DNA from: CAZRWD01 sp964603785
GTDB taxonomy: Bacteria > Fermentibacterota > Fermentibacteria > Fermentibacterales > Fermentibacteraceae
Reading direction: 5' to 3'
Assembly (NCBI GenBank): GCA_964603785.1
Contig: CAZRWD010000002.1
Coordinates: 1-64,000 of the forward strand
Length of the DNA: 64,000 nt
The position numbers and the translations under genes are program-made. Under the pieces are notes generated by a model. It did not search any database and was not told the DNA's origin. It was given only the letters and a program-made list of their open reading frames with translations. This document shows, piece by piece, positions 16,931 through 26,454 of this stretch; the stretch's first letter is position 1, and each line of letters begins with the position of its first letter.

Positions 16931-18103
16931 CTAGCGCCCGGAGTTCCTCCGCCTCCACATCCAGGTGACGAACTCCTCTATCTCGAGGCGCTCCGCGTCG
17001 CCGGCCGGCTCGAACCTCTCGAGGACCCATGCGACCGCCTCGCCGGGCGATTCGAACCCGCCGGTCCTCGCGGCCAGCGATGCGAGGACATCGGACAGCT
17101 CGCCGCTCCTGATGTTCCAGAGCAGCTCCTCCCCCTCCCCCGCGGTTCGCGAGAGGAGGTCGGCCCTGTTGAAGGCATCGAGGTCGACCGCCGAGGAGAT
17201 CTCCCGGAAATGCTGCTTGAGCCTGCTCTGCGAGATGCCGTAGTCGAGGGCCAGCTCCTCCTGGGTGAAGTGGGGGCCGTTCATCGTCACGGCGTACTCC
17301 AGCGCCGCCGCCCAGATCGCGGGCTTGCGCCCGGCGGGCTCCCGGCAGCTGCAGAAGGCCTCCCAGACGGTTCGGGCCTTCTCGATCCTCTCCGTGGAGT
17401 ACCCGTGGAGCTTCATCATGCCCGAGGCCATGGCGGGGACGAGGTCGCGCAGGGGCATGTCGTCGCGCGATATCGCGCCGCGCTTGGTGGTCACCCGGAG
17501 CGCCTCTATCCTGAGCAGGGTGTGCTCGATCCTCGAGTCGAAAGGTGCGAGGTCGCGCGCCTGCAGCAGAAGGTGGAGGCTCTCCTCGAGCCTCCCCCGC
17601 TTGGCCTCGAGCAGGGCCAGGTACGCGAGGGTCGCCGCAACGCGGTTCTGCTCGCGCCTCGCGACCGAGAGGAGGAGCCGCTCCGCCTCGGCGTCCCTGT
17701 CGAGCAGGAGCATCGACAGCCCCAGCTTCCGCCTCGCGTCGAGGTCCTCGGGACGCCCCTGGAGGTAGTCCTCGAGGCAGGCTCTCGCCTGGTCGAACCA
17801 GTCGAGCCTGAGGTAGATGTCGGAGGCGAGCAGCAGGGCGGCGGACCCGGGGATGCCGTGCCACTCGAAGGATCCGAGCCTCTCGGCGACATCCCTCGCC
17901 CGGCCCTCCTCCAGGTCGAGCCTGCAGAGGGAGAGCACTGCGAGGTCCTCGTCGGAGGTGCCCCTCACGGCCGGATCGGAGAGGAGCCTCTCGAGACCCT
18001 CCCGCTCGCCTGCGGAGTCGGACCGGTCCCGCGCCCTCTCGATCTCGGTCCAGAGCCACTGGATCTTGCCGAGGGAGGAGGGAGCGCCCTCACCGGACAT
18101 CAT
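16931..18103 (-). CDS. TPR protein with C-terminal cyclin/TFIIB-like box
   Basis: 390 residues, no signal peptide, so cytosolic. Residues about 50-190 are a helical repeat region of TPR type (DWFDQARACLEDYLQGRPEDLDARRK; AEAERLLLSVARREQN; GRLEESLHLLLQARDLAPFD). Residues about 225-305 form a second helical domain whose end, AALEYAVTMNGPHFTQEELA then GISQSRLKQHFREI, reads like the cyclin box of transcription factor IIB (membrane-free helices ending in an HTH-like turn). The remaining 85 residues are unassigned. The ATG overlaps the upstream C25 peptidase stop as ATGA. The function is unknown; scaffold or transcription-related roles are guesses. Confidence 0.8.
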   Translation of the reverse strand: MMSGEGAPSSLGKIQWLWTEIERARDRSDSAGEREGLERLLSDPAVRGTSDEDLAVLSLCRLDLEEGRARDVAERLGSFEWHGIPGSAALLLASDIYLRLDWFDQARACLEDYLQGRPEDLDARRKLGLSMLLLDRDAEAERLLLSVARREQNRVAATLAYLALLEAKRGRLEESLHLLLQARDLAPFDSRIEHTLLRIEALRVTTKRGAISRDDMPLRDLVPAMASGMMKLHGYSTERIEKARTVWEAFCSCREPAGRKPAIWAAALEYAVTMNGPHFTQEELALDYGISQSRLKQHFREISSAVDLDAFNRADLLSRTAGEGEELLWNIRSGELSDVLASLAARTGGFESPGEAVAWVLERFEPAGDAERLEIEEFVTWMWRRRNSGR

Positions 18104-21100
18104 CGGATCACCGCCAGGACGCCGGAGAATACCGCATCGCTCTCGAAGGACGACGCGCCCGTCGAGGTGGCCGAGACCACGAATGGGTACGCACCCGTCG
18201 CGGGCTGGTCTCCGTCCGCGTCGAACCCGTCCCACAGGACCTGGTTGTATCCCTGCGAGCACTGGGCGTCGATCCTCCTGATGCAGCGCCCCGCCACGGT
18301 GTGGATGGAGATGCTCACGGACGCGTCCTCGGAGAGCAGGAAGCTGAAGCACCTCTGCCCCGAGCCGGGATTGGGGTAGACGAACGCATCGGAGATGGAC
18401 ATCTCGCCCTGGCTCCGGACCTGCACGTCCAGGGTGTCCCGGGAGCTGTTGCCGGCTCCGTCGAAGCTCCAGAGGATGAGCCTGTGCGGGCCCTGGGTCA
18501 GTTCCCCCACGGGATAGCTGAGCTGCCCCTCCGTCGTGCTCCCGAGGAGGTACGAGAACCAGTCGCCCACATCGGTGCCCTGGGCGTCGACGAAGAGCGT
18601 CAGCTGCCGCCCCGGGCCGCCGAGGAAGCAGATCCCGCTAGTGTCGGAGAGGGAGGCCTCCAGCTGGAGATCGCCCGAGACCTCGGGCTCCTCCACTCCC
18701 TGGTACCCGGCTATCCACATCTCGACCTCGGGCCCGTGGAAATCGCCGCCGGGCGGGGTCCCCTCGACCACGTCCAGGGGATCCGCCCCGCCGGCTCCGA
18801 CGGTGGACGGTCCGGGCGCGTACCCGCCCGCCCTGCCGAAGCTGCCCGTGACCGCCTGGAGCGGGACGAGGCAGTCGAGCTCGAATGCTCCGCCCGATAT
18901 CGTCGCGCCTCCCCGGAAGGCGACCCCTCCGTACCTTAGGTAGTCGATCTCGGCTCCTCCAAGGCAGGTGTAGGTGGTGCGCGCGGAGGACTCGCGGAGC
19001 TCCAGGAAGGCCACGCCCGAGGGCAGGCCGGCGGTCCCGGCGACATGGTTGATCTCGCCCGCCGTCAGCGTCTGCATCGGGACGTCGATCTCCATGGAGC
19101 CGTCCGGGCGGGGCATCCCGGCGTCGAGGTCGCCGAAGAGGACGTAGTACCTGCTGTTGGTCACGTACTGCCCGGCCGAGAGCTTGGCCAGCCAGAGCGA
19201 CGTCCCCAGGCCCAGGGCCGGGTCCGTGTAGAGCGAATCGAAGAAACTCCTGGACAGCAGATAGTTGGCCGGTCCGTAGGTGCCCCGTGTCGCCGCCACC
19301 GAGGCCAGCGCCCCGCCCGCGGGATGCAGCACGGTCTTCTCCCCGATCGCGTCCTCGCCGGGGTTCTCGAACCTCCCGACGTCGCAGGTCGCCCAGAACA
19401 TCACCGGCAGCCGCCCCTGGTTGGAGAGCAGCTGGATGTCCGATCCGAGGAGGATCACCTCGTGGGCGATCTGGTTCGCAGACCCGTGTCCGATGTACAG
19501 CACGGCCGCGTGCCCCCTCGACAGCTCGGCGACGAGGTCCTCCCTGGCCTCCGGCTTCTCGGGGTGGTACACGGTCGACGGCCAGGGGTACTCGATGAGG
19601 TAGAACTTGACCCTCTCGACGGACCTCGGCACGACGGTCTCGGCGATGATCTCGCAGTTCACCGTGTGCTCCGTCTCGTTCTGGCTGTAGCCGCTCCATT
19701 CGTCGTCCGCCACGAACAGGATGCGGTTGGTCCACTCGCCGCCCGACGCACCCGATTCCACGGCCGCGAGCTTGGCCGTGCAGGTCAGCAGCTCCGAACC
19801 CGTCTGGACCGGGAGTCGGGAGACCGGCAGCTCAGGCAGGTCGGACCCGGCATGTACCATGACGTACGAATCGTCCGTCAGGGGGTCGCTGTATCCGAGC
19901 CCGGACCACGGGAAGATCATCACGGGCGCGGTCGTCGTCCTTCCCAGGGCGTCGTAGTGGCCGTCTCCGACGAGCATCACCCCGCCGGCGGGCTCCGACC
20001 AGGAGTCCAGGGCCCACCTGACGGCGGAACGGATGGCGCCGGGATCGGGGACCCCCTGTCCGAACTCGTCGAAGATCTCCCGGGTGGTGGCGGTCACGCA
20101 GTCGATGCCACGCTCCCCGTACAGGGCAAGAAGCCCCCACAGATCGTCGGAGAGGACCTCGGGGACGACCAGGAGCCTGTCCCCGCCCGTGACGGTGGCG
20201 ACCAGCCTTCCCGGGGAGGCGGGCGCGATGCTGTCGGGGGACATCCACTGCCCGGGCTGCACGGCGATCAGGTGGGTCTCGGGGCCGACCTCGGCGGAGA
20301 AGGAGGCTCCGGACGCGACGGGCTCCCAGCCCGTGAGGAGCACGGGGGTGTGGAAGTCGTCGAGGAGGTAGAGCGCGGTGCCCGACGGGGCCGGCCCTAT
20401 CGTCATCTCGAACCTGCCCTGTCTCTCCACGCCCGGGAGCAGGAAGGCGCCGGAGGACGAACCGGCGCCGACGGGGATCCTGATGTGTATGTTGTCCACG
20501 AAGAACTGCTCGTCGCTCGACGAGGAGTTCTCGATGGTGAACTGCCCCGAGGCGGGTGCCGACACCCCGGGGATGGTGACGACCCTGGTCCCCGCGCCGT
20601 ACCAGGTGTCCTCCGCTATCAGCTGGCCGCCCAGCAGGATCCGCACGTACTTGACTCCGCTCTCGTCCGAGACCATCCGCACGCGGACCGTTCCGGCGCC
20701 TGCCGGCGTGACTCCCAGGGAGTAGGGACAGCCCAGCGACGCCCCGGGGGCCACTCCAGCCCAGACCCAGCCGTGGGTCGTCTCGATCTCGGGCTTCCAG
20801 AGGAGGTTCTGCTCGACGAGGAAGTCGCGGGTGTACGAGGCCCCCCAGGAAGGCGAGCCGTCGGGGGGGGAGGCGAGCTCCGGCGCCCTCCTGCCCGGTT
20901 CGCCGCCCCAGGTGAGCCAGTACACGTTGTGCGAGGCCCATCGGTGCCTCTGGTACACGGGCAGCGTGCCCTGGGGGACCCATCTCTCCAGCGCGCGTGC
21001 CACGAACCTCAGGCGGTCACCTGGGTCGAACGAGCCGTCCCCGCCGTCGAGGACCTCGAAGGCGACCTCCTCGAGCAGGTGCTCCTCCTCGGGCACGTCG

Positions 21101-21855
21101 AGCTGGAACTGCTGCCCCGGCCCGGTGAAGAGCCTGAGGGTCTGCGATGGGGCTCCCGACACTCCGCATCCGGCCTGCTCGAGCTCCTCGCAGGAGATCT
21201 CGCACCCGCCGCCCTGGGTCAGGGATATCCGCGCCCAGGGCAGCCCCCAGAAGGGGCTCTCGGCCCTTGCGGGAGGGTTGCGGTGGAAGGGGAGGCCCCA
21301 GGGGGAGAGCCGCTCCGCAGGTCCGCCCGGACGGAGGGTGCCGCCGCGGGAGGCTCGCCACGAGACCTCCACCCTCACCGATGACGCATACGTGCCATCC
21401 GTCCCGCCCAGCCACGGATAGATGTCCACCACCGCGAAGGTGTAGCCGGCCAGGCTGCGCAGGCCGGACAGGACGACATGCGAACGCGGGCCCTCGACCG
21501 GCGGTGCGTCGGTCTGCACGGTCTCGAGGCCCGAGCCGGTGATGAGGGGTGCCCGCAGGGGGGCCTCCGCCGGGGCCTCGAAGCCCGAGAGGGAGAGGAC
21601 CTCCGCCGATAGAACCGGTCCCGAGCCCCCGGGCACCGGTATGAACACCCTCTGGAAGGGCGTCAGGATCATTCCCGGCTCGACCGCCGTGCCCAGCCCC
21701 TCGAAGGCGGGGAACCAGCCTTCCTCCAGCCTCGTGATCTCCGGCTCACCCGCCCGGAAGAGGATGGTGCATCCCGAGCGCGCGCCGGTGACGTCGACCG
21801 ACGGGTAGGCGGTGCCGGAGGCGAGCAGCAGGAGGAGGACGGCGAGACGGTTCAT
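18100..21855 (-). CDS. Secreted C25 (gingipain-type) cysteine peptidase with C-terminal FlgD-like domain
   Basis: 1251 residues with signal peptide (RLAVLLLLLASGTAYP). An N-terminal propeptide/beta region (about 20-550) precedes the caspase-like C25 catalytic core. The dyad is visible: His790 in YIGHGS and Cys824 in ATCDVG, spaced 34 residues as in gingipains. After further beta domains the C-terminus (about 1155-1251) starts FVYPNPGSGQ and has the TVAGR and LWDGFDADGDQ features of FlgD-Ig/T9SS-like sorting domains. Probably exported and cell-surface or secreted. The ATG overlaps the sirtuin stop as ATGA. It shares its layout with the 22595-26356 protein, so they are likely paralogues. Confidence 0.88.
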   Translation of the reverse strand: MNRLAVLLLLLASGTAYPSVDVTGARSGCTILFRAGEPEITRLEEGWFPAFEGLGTAVEPGMILTPFQRVFIPVPGGSGPVLSAEVLSLSGFEAPAEAPLRAPLITGSGLETVQTDAPPVEGPRSHVVLSGLRSLAGYTFAVVDIYPWLGGTDGTYASSVRVEVSWRASRGGTLRPGGPAERLSPWGLPFHRNPPARAESPFWGLPWARISLTQGGGCEISCEELEQAGCGVSGAPSQTLRLFTGPGQQFQLDVPEEEHLLEEVAFEVLDGGDGSFDPGDRLRFVARALERWVPQGTLPVYQRHRWASHNVYWLTWGGEPGRRAPELASPPDGSPSWGASYTRDFLVEQNLLWKPEIETTHGWVWAGVAPGASLGCPYSLGVTPAGAGTVRVRMVSDESGVKYVRILLGGQLIAEDTWYGAGTRVVTIPGVSAPASGQFTIENSSSSDEQFFVDNIHIRIPVGAGSSSGAFLLPGVERQGRFEMTIGPAPSGTALYLLDDFHTPVLLTGWEPVASGASFSAEVGPETHLIAVQPGQWMSPDSIAPASPGRLVATVTGGDRLLVVPEVLSDDLWGLLALYGERGIDCVTATTREIFDEFGQGVPDPGAIRSAVRWALDSWSEPAGGVMLVGDGHYDALGRTTTAPVMIFPWSGLGYSDPLTDDSYVMVHAGSDLPELPVSRLPVQTGSELLTCTAKLAAVESGASGGEWTNRILFVADDEWSGYSQNETEHTVNCEIIAETVVPRSVERVKFYLIEYPWPSTVYHPEKPEAREDLVAELSRGHAAVLYIGHGSANQIAHEVILLGSDIQLLSNQGRLPVMFWATCDVGRFENPGEDAIGEKTVLHPAGGALASVAATRGTYGPANYLLSRSFFDSLYTDPALGLGTSLWLAKLSAGQYVTNSRYYVLFGDLDAGMPRPDGSMEIDVPMQTLTAGEINHVAGTAGLPSGVAFLELRESSARTTYTCLGGAEIDYLRYGGVAFRGGATISGGAFELDCLVPLQAVTGSFGRAGGYAPGPSTVGAGGADPLDVVEGTPPGGDFHGPEVEMWIAGYQGVEEPEVSGDLQLEASLSDTSGICFLGGPGRQLTLFVDAQGTDVGDWFSYLLGSTTEGQLSYPVGELTQGPHRLILWSFDGAGNSSRDTLDVQVRSQGEMSISDAFVYPNPGSGQRCFSFLLSEDASVSISIHTVAGRCIRRIDAQCSQGYNQVLWDGFDADGDQPATGAYPFVVSATSTGASSFESDAVFSGVLAVIR

Positions 21856-22589
21856 CGTTTCTCCAATAGTCTTGTCAGCCCTTCGGCGGCTCCCGTGGGG
21901 ATATGCAGTACTCCGGGCGCACTGGAAAGCTCCGTCGGGCAGGGGTTGATCTCTATGACGGCCGCGCCTCGCGAGAGGGCGGTCCAGGGGATCGAGGCGG
22001 CCGGGTATACCGTCATGGAGGTGCCCACCACCACCATGAGGTCGGTCATGCGGGCGGCCTCCTCCGCACGCAGGAGAGCCTCCCGCGGCAGCGGCTCGCC
22101 GAAGAGCACGACATCGGGCCTCAGCACCGAGCCGCATTCGCAGCGCGGAGGCAGGTCCGCGAGAAGGGAGCGGTCGACCCTGCGGCGCCCGCCCCGGCAC
22201 CTGGTGCAGGAGGCGGTCCTGATGGTGCCGTGCAGCTCCGTCACATCGCCCGACCCTGCGGCGGAGTGGAGCCCGTCGATGTTCTGCGTCAGCACGGGAA
22301 GGGAACCCGCGGACCGCTCCCAGCGGACGAGCGCCAGGTATCCGGCATGGGGCGTCACCCCCTCGAGGCAGGCCAGTCTCTCGGCGTACCACTGCCAGAC
22401 GGTCACGGGATCCCTCTGGAGAGCCTCCGGGGTGGCCAGGTCCTCCGCCCTGTGCGTCCTCCAGTGGCCCTCCTCCCCCCTGAACGTCCTCAGACCGCTG
22501 TCCCTCGACATCCCGGCCCCGGTGAAGACGGCGGGGCGCCGGGCCCTTGCGGCGAGACCGGCGGCCTCGGCGAAGACGCGGTCGGACAC
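21852..22589 (-). CDS. Sir2-family NAD-dependent protein deacylase
   Basis: 245 residues, the size of bacterial CobB-like sirtuins. NAD-binding FTGAGMSRDSGLRTFRG is near residue 22, TQNIDGLH near 100 and the catalytic His in TELHG near 117. The zinc ribbon is CTRC...CEC, and VVVGTSMTVYPAA follows. It removes acyl groups from protein lysines in the cytosol using NAD. The GTG start follows the upstream peptidase stop by five bases, and its stop overlaps the next peptidase start. Its place between two secreted peptidases is unusual and does not reveal the substrate. Confidence 0.93.
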   Translation of the reverse strand: MSDRVFAEAAGLAARARRPAVFTGAGMSRDSGLRTFRGEEGHWRTHRAEDLATPEALQRDPVTVWQWYAERLACLEGVTPHAGYLALVRWERSAGSLPVLTQNIDGLHSAAGSGDVTELHGTIRTASCTRCRGGRRRVDRSLLADLPPRCECGSVLRPDVVLFGEPLPREALLRAEEAARMTDLMVVVGTSMTVYPAASIPWTALSRGAAVIEINPCPTELSSAPGVLHIPTGAAEGLTRLLEKR

Positions 22590-22594
22590 GTCCG

Positions 22595-25500
22595 CTACCC
22601 GTCCCTGACGATCGCCAGCAGGCCGGTCGTCTCCTCCGAACGGCCAGGGGCCTCGTACACCATCCTGTAGATGTACGGACCGCTCGCGGGCGGGTCGCCG
22701 TCGGAGTCGAGCCCGTTCCAGGGTATCTGGCAGTACCCGGCGGAGCAGCTCCGGGAGGTGCTCCATATCCTCCTGCCGGACACCGTGTAGACCGATAGGT
22801 GCGCGCTCCCGTCCTCGGAGGCGGTGAAGCTGAAGCAGCGCTGCCCGCCGCACGGGTTGGGATACACGAGGAACTCGGTCACGAGGACCGGAGAGGCGGG
22901 CGACACGCTGAACCGGAGCGTGTCCCTCGAGCTGTTCCCGAGACCGTCCCAGGCAGCAAGGATCGCCGTGTGGGGGCCTTCGAGGAGCTGGGGCGCATGG
23001 AACTGGAGCTCCCCTCCGGTCGAGCTGCCCGGATCGTAGGAGAACAGGTCGCTCAGATCGAAGGCCTGGGTGTCCAGACCCATCAGGATGGCACGGCCCG
23101 CGGCGCCTCCGAAGAAGGCTATGCCCGACTGGTCGGAGAGCCTGGCCCGGAGGACGGGATCGGGGCCGGTCGAGGGGTTCCCGACGCCTTCGAATCCGTC
23201 TATCCAGAGGTCTATGACGGGGCCGGACGAATCGGCGGAGTATCCCCCGGAGTCTGCGACCGCGACCCACTCCTCCCAGGCCTGGACGGTGCCCTGATGC
23301 GACAGGCAGGGGGCGGATGCCCTGCCGTAGGACCCGGTGTCGGACTGCACCGGCATCATGAAGTCGACCTCCAGGAGCCCTCCCGGGGCGGAGCAGGTGC
23401 CCCTGAAGGCGTCCCCCCCGTACCTGAGCCAGCGGATGACGCTGCCTCCGAGACAGGTGTACTCCGTCCACCTCCCGCTCTCGGCCACGGTGAGCATGAC
23501 CTCGGCATCACCCGGCAGGACCGCGGTGACCGTGTTCGTCCTGCCCCTGAGGAGCGCATCGCCCTCGACCGACAGCTGCGCCCGGTCCGCAGGCATCCCG
23601 AGGACGAGCGTGCCGTCCCCGAAGAGGGGGTAGAGGGTGGGTCCCGACTCGTACAGGAGCTTCGACGCCCACAGAGCCTGCCCGCACCTCACCGGGAGGG
23701 TGTCCAGGAGGATGGAGGAGAAGCCTCCGAAGAAGATGCGGTTCTGAGCCCCTCCGGTCCCGTTGGTGGCGCCGATCGTGACTATCGCGCCGGCTCCCGG
23801 GCGGAGGACGAACGCCTCCGACATGCAGTCCCCGGCTATCCTGTAGAAGTGCCCCACGTCGCAGCTCGCGAAGACCATGAGGGGGAGCCTCATGCCGTTC
23901 TCGATGCGTTCGACGTCCGTCGTGACCAGGAGCTTCTCGTGGCAGATCTGGTCGTGGGAGCCGTGCCCGAAGAAGAACACCGCCAGGCTGCCCCGGGAGA
24001 GCTCCTCCACCAGGTCCTCCCGGGCGTCGGGCTTCTCCGGGTGGGACCCGGCCGGCCAGGGGTACTCGATGAGGTAGAACTTGTCCCTGTCGAGCGAGGG
24101 ATGGACGGTGGTGTCGGCCAGGAGCTCGCAGCAGTAGGTGTGGATGGTCTCGTTCTGGGTCGCGCCCCATTCGTCGTCCGCCACCAGCAGGACCCTCGCG
24201 GCCCACGCGCCCGTCCACAGGCCCGACCGGTACGCGGCGAGCTTGGCGAGGTAGGCGGTGACGTCCTGCGGGGTGTCGGCCGGGATGCGCGAGATGGATG
24301 TCTCGGGGCCGTCGCTGTCCTCGTGGGCGATGACGAACAGGTCGTCCGAGCAGAAGCCCTGCGTGTAGGCGAGGTCCACCCAGGCGGGTAGCGTCACGGG
24401 TTCCGGCGTGATCCTGTTCATGTTGTCGTAGTGCCCGTCTCCGACGAGGATCGTCTCGAACGGGACGGGCGACCAGGAATCCTGGGTGTGCCTGAAGAAA
24501 GACCTGATGGCGCCCGGGTCGGGCACTCCCTGGCCGAACTCGTCGTACACCTCTCCGAGCCTGACGATCTCGACCTCGAGTCCCTCGGCCTCCAGGACGG
24601 CCTCCAGGGGCTGCACGGCATCGAAGAGGACGTCCCCGGCTATCACGACGACATCCGCCCCGGAGAGCGTCCCGGCGATCCGTCCGGGTTCGGCGGGCTC
24701 GATGGAGACCGGTGACAGCATGTCGCCGGGTCTGACCGCGAAGAGCCTCGTGCCATGGTCTATCTCCGTCGAGAACACGGCCCCGGTCGATGTCTGCTGT
24801 ATCCTGTCGAGGAGGACTGGGGCGAGGTGGTCCGTCGCGTCGAAGACCCGCACCTCTCCGGCCCCCGCGAGGCCCGCCGAGAACGTGTACCTGCCCGGGA
24901 CCGGGTCGACGAAGAGGAGATCCCGGCCTCCGATGTCGTCCAGATCGTGCCTCCATGATACCGACATGCTGTTGAAGTAGAGCCCCTGGGAAGAGGGGTA
25001 GTCGCTGCCGATCGACAGGGTGTTGGTGCCCTCCTTGAGCTGGACCCCCTCGTAGTGGAAGACCCGCTGGGTGCTCCCGCTCCATGCGGTGTCGGCCAGG
25101 AGGCTGCCGTTCAGGTAGAACTGCGTGGTGCAGGCCACCACTCCGTCGGGTACGAGGGAGATGTCGAGGCTGCCGGATCCGCCGAGCCCGTCCACGATGA
25201 AGCCGAAGTAGGACATGTAGGAGGTGTTGAGCCTCGTCCACACCCAGCCCGTGTGGATCTCGCGCAGGGGGAGCCACACCCAGTCCTGCTCGAGGAAGTG
25301 CCTGACGGTCACCGTGTCGCCCCACGAGGGCGAGCCGTCCGGGCTGGCCGGGACCTCGCCCATCCTCAGGCCCGGGGCGCCACCCCATGTCAGCCAGTAG
25401 GTGTTCACGTCCGAATACCTGTGGGCGGTGCGGACCGCCCCCGAGCCGGGCATGCCGCCCGGATCCCCGGCCTCGTACCGGCCCAGCGCCCTGCCGACGA

Positions 25501-26356
25501 AGATCAGGCTGTCGGTTCCTTCGAACACGCCGTCCCCGCCGTCGAGGACGAGGATCGCGGCCTCGGCGGGCTCGTGGCTGTCGGCCGGATCGTCGATGTC
25601 GAACTGGACCCCGGGTCCCGTGAAGAGCCGCAGCGACGCCGACGGCATGCCCCCGACCGGGCATCCGGCCTCCTCCAGGTCCTCGCAGGTCAGGGCGACG
25701 CAGCCCGTCTGCGACACCAGGATCCTGGCCCAGGGGGCCCCCCAGAAGATCCCGCGCCCGGTCGGACGGCCGCCCGGGGGCCACCACAGGACTCCTTCGG
25801 GACAGATCAGCTCGAGCGGGCTGTCCTCCAGGGCGACGGCCCCCGGCCTGGCAGGCCAGGTGAGGCTGATCGAGACGGAAGAGGCGTAGTCGTCGAAGCC
25901 GCCTCCGTCGAAGGGGCGGAAACGGACCCTCGCGAGCCTGGCTCCGAGTGCGCGGACCACATCCATCTCTATGACGGGGGGGTGCGGTGCGGTCGGGTTC
26001 TCCGGATAGGTCTCGACGGTGGAGAGGCCCTCCCCCGAAAGGACCGGGGTCACCGCGGGCCTCGACCGGGGTGGTGCGCCGGCACGGGCCCGGGAGAGCA
26101 CGGTGTATTCGAGGACCGGTTCCACGTCCCCGGGCAGGGGGACGAAGAACGTCAGACAGGGCCTCACGAGATCGCCCTCGGCCAGGGAGAGGCCCATGCC
26201 TTCCATCTCGGGCCAGGCCACCCCATCCGAAGTGCGGAAGACCGGGGCCGGAGCCGTCAGCATGGTGGAGAAGCCGTCGATCCGCGAGTCTGTCCGGGCG
26301 GAGATCGTCGCCGCCGACGGAAGGGCGAGCACGATTCCCAGCGCTGGTGCGATCAA
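22595..26356 (-). CDS. Secreted C25 (gingipain-type) cysteine peptidase with C-terminal FlgD-like domain
   Basis: 1253 residues with a short signal peptide (IAPALGIVLALPSAAT). The layout matches the neighbour at 18100-21855: N-terminal beta/propeptide region, then the C25 core with His798 in FFGHGS and Cys832 in FASCDVG, then beta domains and a C-terminal FLVYPNPCGGQ...TVSGRRIW domain of FlgD/T9SS type near 1160-1253. TTG start, chosen for the GGAGGGAGA seven bases upstream and a direct run into the signal peptide. It is the first gene of the C25-sirtuin-C25-TPR operon, reading from a candidate -10 at 26379-26384. Confidence 0.88.
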   Translation of the reverse strand: MIAPALGIVLALPSAATISARTDSRIDGFSTMLTAPAPVFRTSDGVAWPEMEGMGLSLAEGDLVRPCLTFFVPLPGDVEPVLEYTVLSRARAGAPPRSRPAVTPVLSGEGLSTVETYPENPTAPHPPVIEMDVVRALGARLARVRFRPFDGGGFDDYASSVSISLTWPARPGAVALEDSPLELICPEGVLWWPPGGRPTGRGIFWGAPWARILVSQTGCVALTCEDLEEAGCPVGGMPSASLRLFTGPGVQFDIDDPADSHEPAEAAILVLDGGDGVFEGTDSLIFVGRALGRYEAGDPGGMPGSGAVRTAHRYSDVNTYWLTWGGAPGLRMGEVPASPDGSPSWGDTVTVRHFLEQDWVWLPLREIHTGWVWTRLNTSYMSYFGFIVDGLGGSGSLDISLVPDGVVACTTQFYLNGSLLADTAWSGSTQRVFHYEGVQLKEGTNTLSIGSDYPSSQGLYFNSMSVSWRHDLDDIGGRDLLFVDPVPGRYTFSAGLAGAGEVRVFDATDHLAPVLLDRIQQTSTGAVFSTEIDHGTRLFAVRPGDMLSPVSIEPAEPGRIAGTLSGADVVVIAGDVLFDAVQPLEAVLEAEGLEVEIVRLGEVYDEFGQGVPDPGAIRSFFRHTQDSWSPVPFETILVGDGHYDNMNRITPEPVTLPAWVDLAYTQGFCSDDLFVIAHEDSDGPETSISRIPADTPQDVTAYLAKLAAYRSGLWTGAWAARVLLVADDEWGATQNETIHTYCCELLADTTVHPSLDRDKFYLIEYPWPAGSHPEKPDAREDLVEELSRGSLAVFFFGHGSHDQICHEKLLVTTDVERIENGMRLPLMVFASCDVGHFYRIAGDCMSEAFVLRPGAGAIVTIGATNGTGGAQNRIFFGGFSSILLDTLPVRCGQALWASKLLYESGPTLYPLFGDGTLVLGMPADRAQLSVEGDALLRGRTNTVTAVLPGDAEVMLTVAESGRWTEYTCLGGSVIRWLRYGGDAFRGTCSAPGGLLEVDFMMPVQSDTGSYGRASAPCLSHQGTVQAWEEWVAVADSGGYSADSSGPVIDLWIDGFEGVGNPSTGPDPVLRARLSDQSGIAFFGGAAGRAILMGLDTQAFDLSDLFSYDPGSSTGGELQFHAPQLLEGPHTAILAAWDGLGNSSRDTLRFSVSPASPVLVTEFLVYPNPCGGQRCFSFTASEDGSAHLSVYTVSGRRIWSTSRSCSAGYCQIPWNGLDSDGDPPASGPYIYRMVYEAPGRSEETTGLLAIVRDG

Positions 26357-26378
26357 GCTATCTCCCTCCGGAGACTGG

Positions 26379-26384
26379 ATATTA
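26379..26384 (-). promoter_or_regulatory. Candidate -10 element (TAATAT) for the C25-sirtuin operon
   Basis: Minus-strand GGTAATATCC, 22 bases ahead of the TTG start, leaves room for a leader of about 15 bases that includes the Shine-Dalgarno. No clear -35. Confidence 0.35.
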
Positions 26385-26416
26385 CCTCCGGCCGCATCCG
26401 CGGTGCAAGCCCCTCG

Positions 26417-26433
26417 CGGCGCCGACGGCGCCG
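26417..26433. repeat. Tandem self-complementary CGGCGCCG pair in a divergent intergenic region
   Basis: Two copies of the palindromic octamer CGGCGCCG separated by one A, seven bases before the plus-strand -10 candidate. Either copy could bind a dimeric regulator, or the pair could fold as a hairpin. It may also be a chance effect of base composition. Confidence 0.3.
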
Positions 26434-26439
26434 TTTCCG

Positions 26440-26445
26440 CATATT
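26440..26445 (+). promoter_or_regulatory. Candidate -10 element (CATATT) for the permease operon, leaderless geometry
   Basis: CATATT ends nine bases before the ATG at 26455, which itself has no Shine-Dalgarno. If used, transcription would start at or next to the start codon. Confidence 0.4.
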
Positions 26446-26454
26446 AGTCAAACT

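Noticed and set aside
18100..26356. The two long C25 genes as a recent duplication or assembly repeat
   Set aside because: They share layout but differ throughout in sequence, including around the catalytic residues, so any duplication is old.
26417..26433. The CGGCGCCG pair as a terminator
   Set aside because: It lies between divergent starts with no gene end to terminate.
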